Shown piece after piece: positions 5,251 through 5,514 of a stretch of DNA of 5,514 bases; within the stretch, counting starts at the first letter, position 1; each line of letters opens with the position of its first letter. The stretch is from contig CALLYN010000235.1 of the NCBI GenBank assembly GCA_937858455.1, forward strand, positions 1 to 5,514, given 5' to 3'. Made by a program: the position numbers and the translations under genes. Source of the DNA: an uncultured Kouleothrix sp. GTDB taxonomy: Bacteria > Chloroflexota > Chloroflexia > Chloroflexales > Roseiflexaceae. Below the pieces are notes generated by a model that had not been told where the DNA came from, did not search any database, and saw only the letters and a list, made by a program, of their open reading frames with translations.

Positions 5251-5514
5251 ATGGCCCGGAGATCGGCGCGCGTCAAGCTACTTGTCGCGTCAGTCAAGCG
5301 GCCATCGACCGCCTATCGTTGCGTGCCATCGCGGCGCGGATCATCTCCTTGCGTTCCGGGTTGAGGGTGACGGCCTTGATGTGCGACCAGTCGCGTGTGC
5401 CGCCTGACCAGCGCCGCGGGTTGTTCTCGCGGGCCCGCGTGTACAGCTCGTGGCGAGTTGCCAGGATGGCGCGGTCCAGGCCGTCCTCGGGGCTCACGGT
5501 GACGGGATCCTTCG
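5208..5514 (-). mobile_element. One end of an IS3-family-like insertion sequence (continues past the window)
   Basis: The element is recognised by the transposase tail on the reverse strand and by the abrupt end of reductase similarity. The exact border is not proven. IS3-family ends typically start 5'-TG. One candidate is TGACGGGAAGGCTG at 5208, which coincides with the loss of reductase similarity; another is TGATCAGTTGC at 5234. The other end, the inverted repeat partner and the target duplication all lie outside the window. About 50-90 bp of non-coding sequence would separate the transposase stop from the element end. Confidence 0.55.
5294..5514 (-). CDS. IS3-family-like transposase, C-terminal fragment (start outside window)
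   Basis: The reverse frame runs from the right edge to TGA at 5294-5296, giving 72 full codons that begin KDPVTVSPEDGLDRAILATR. The core RHELYTRARENNPRRWSGGT, then RDWSHIKAVTLNPERKE, matches the tail of many IS3-family OrfB (DDE) transposases, which end with a pattern like 'D..IL..R..LY..AR..NP.RWS..TR.W..I..VTLNPE'. That tail follows the integrase core, so the catalytic DDE residues lie outside the window. A GTG at 5497 could be mistaken for a start, but the frame is open to the edge. The usual 'P-x-Q-R-H-x-G' step before the tail reads SPEDGLD here, two residues short by eye, so the copy may be diverged or damaged. Confidence 0.7.
   Translation of the reverse strand, partial: KDPVTVSPEDGLDRAILATRHELYTRARENNPRRWSGGTRDWSHIKAVTLNPERKEMIRAAMARNDRRSMAA

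Noticed and set aside
1..5514. Possible defence, toxin-antitoxin or other new multi-gene system
   Set aside because: Neighbouring genes show no shared operon, no nuclease, ATPase or toxin motifs, and the right side is explained by an insertion sequence. The only novelty supported is the large exported protein itself.

Overview
The window is GC-rich throughout apart from a short AT-rich island near 4578-4591. It reads like a high-GC bacterial chromosome. The GC-rich codon third positions and a very large secreted protein with a TolB-type repeat propeller would fit a filamentous Chloroflexota member (Chloroflexia type). That assignment is inference from style only, because no marker gene is present.

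Layout. Bases 1-169 hold the 3' end of a forward gene whose start lies outside the window; I could not identify it. It meets, tail to tail with a 7-bp gap, a 1391-residue reverse-strand gene (177-4352) that fills three quarters of the window. That protein is predicted to be exported. In order it has a signal peptide, an N-terminal beta-rich domain, a bacterial Ig-like (Big_1/invasin type) domain, about 340 residues of mostly helical sequence I do not recognise, several further beta-sandwich-like domains, and six C-terminal 44-residue PD40/TolB-like blades. The blades are encoded by tandem DNA repeats with an exact 132-bp period.

A 316-bp divergent intergenic region (4353-4668) separates it from a forward ApbA/PanE-type ketopantoate reductase gene (4669-5250). 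This region carries candidate promoters in both directions, a 20-bp dyad next to a perfect TATAAT, and two strong GC hairpins. The reductase keeps its NAD(P)-binding half but has lost its helical C-terminal half. It ends where a mobile element begins. The right edge of the window holds the C-terminal tail of an IS3-family-like transposase on the reverse strand (5294-5514), so the likeliest history is disruption of the reductase gene by this insertion sequence.

The genes do not form an obvious pathway: a large surface or secreted protein, a broken metabolic gene and an IS element sit side by side. I see no CRISPR array, defence locus, tRNA or rRNA. The most unusual item is the architecture of the large exported protein, especially the unassigned helical segment between adhesin-like modules and the homogenised propeller repeats.
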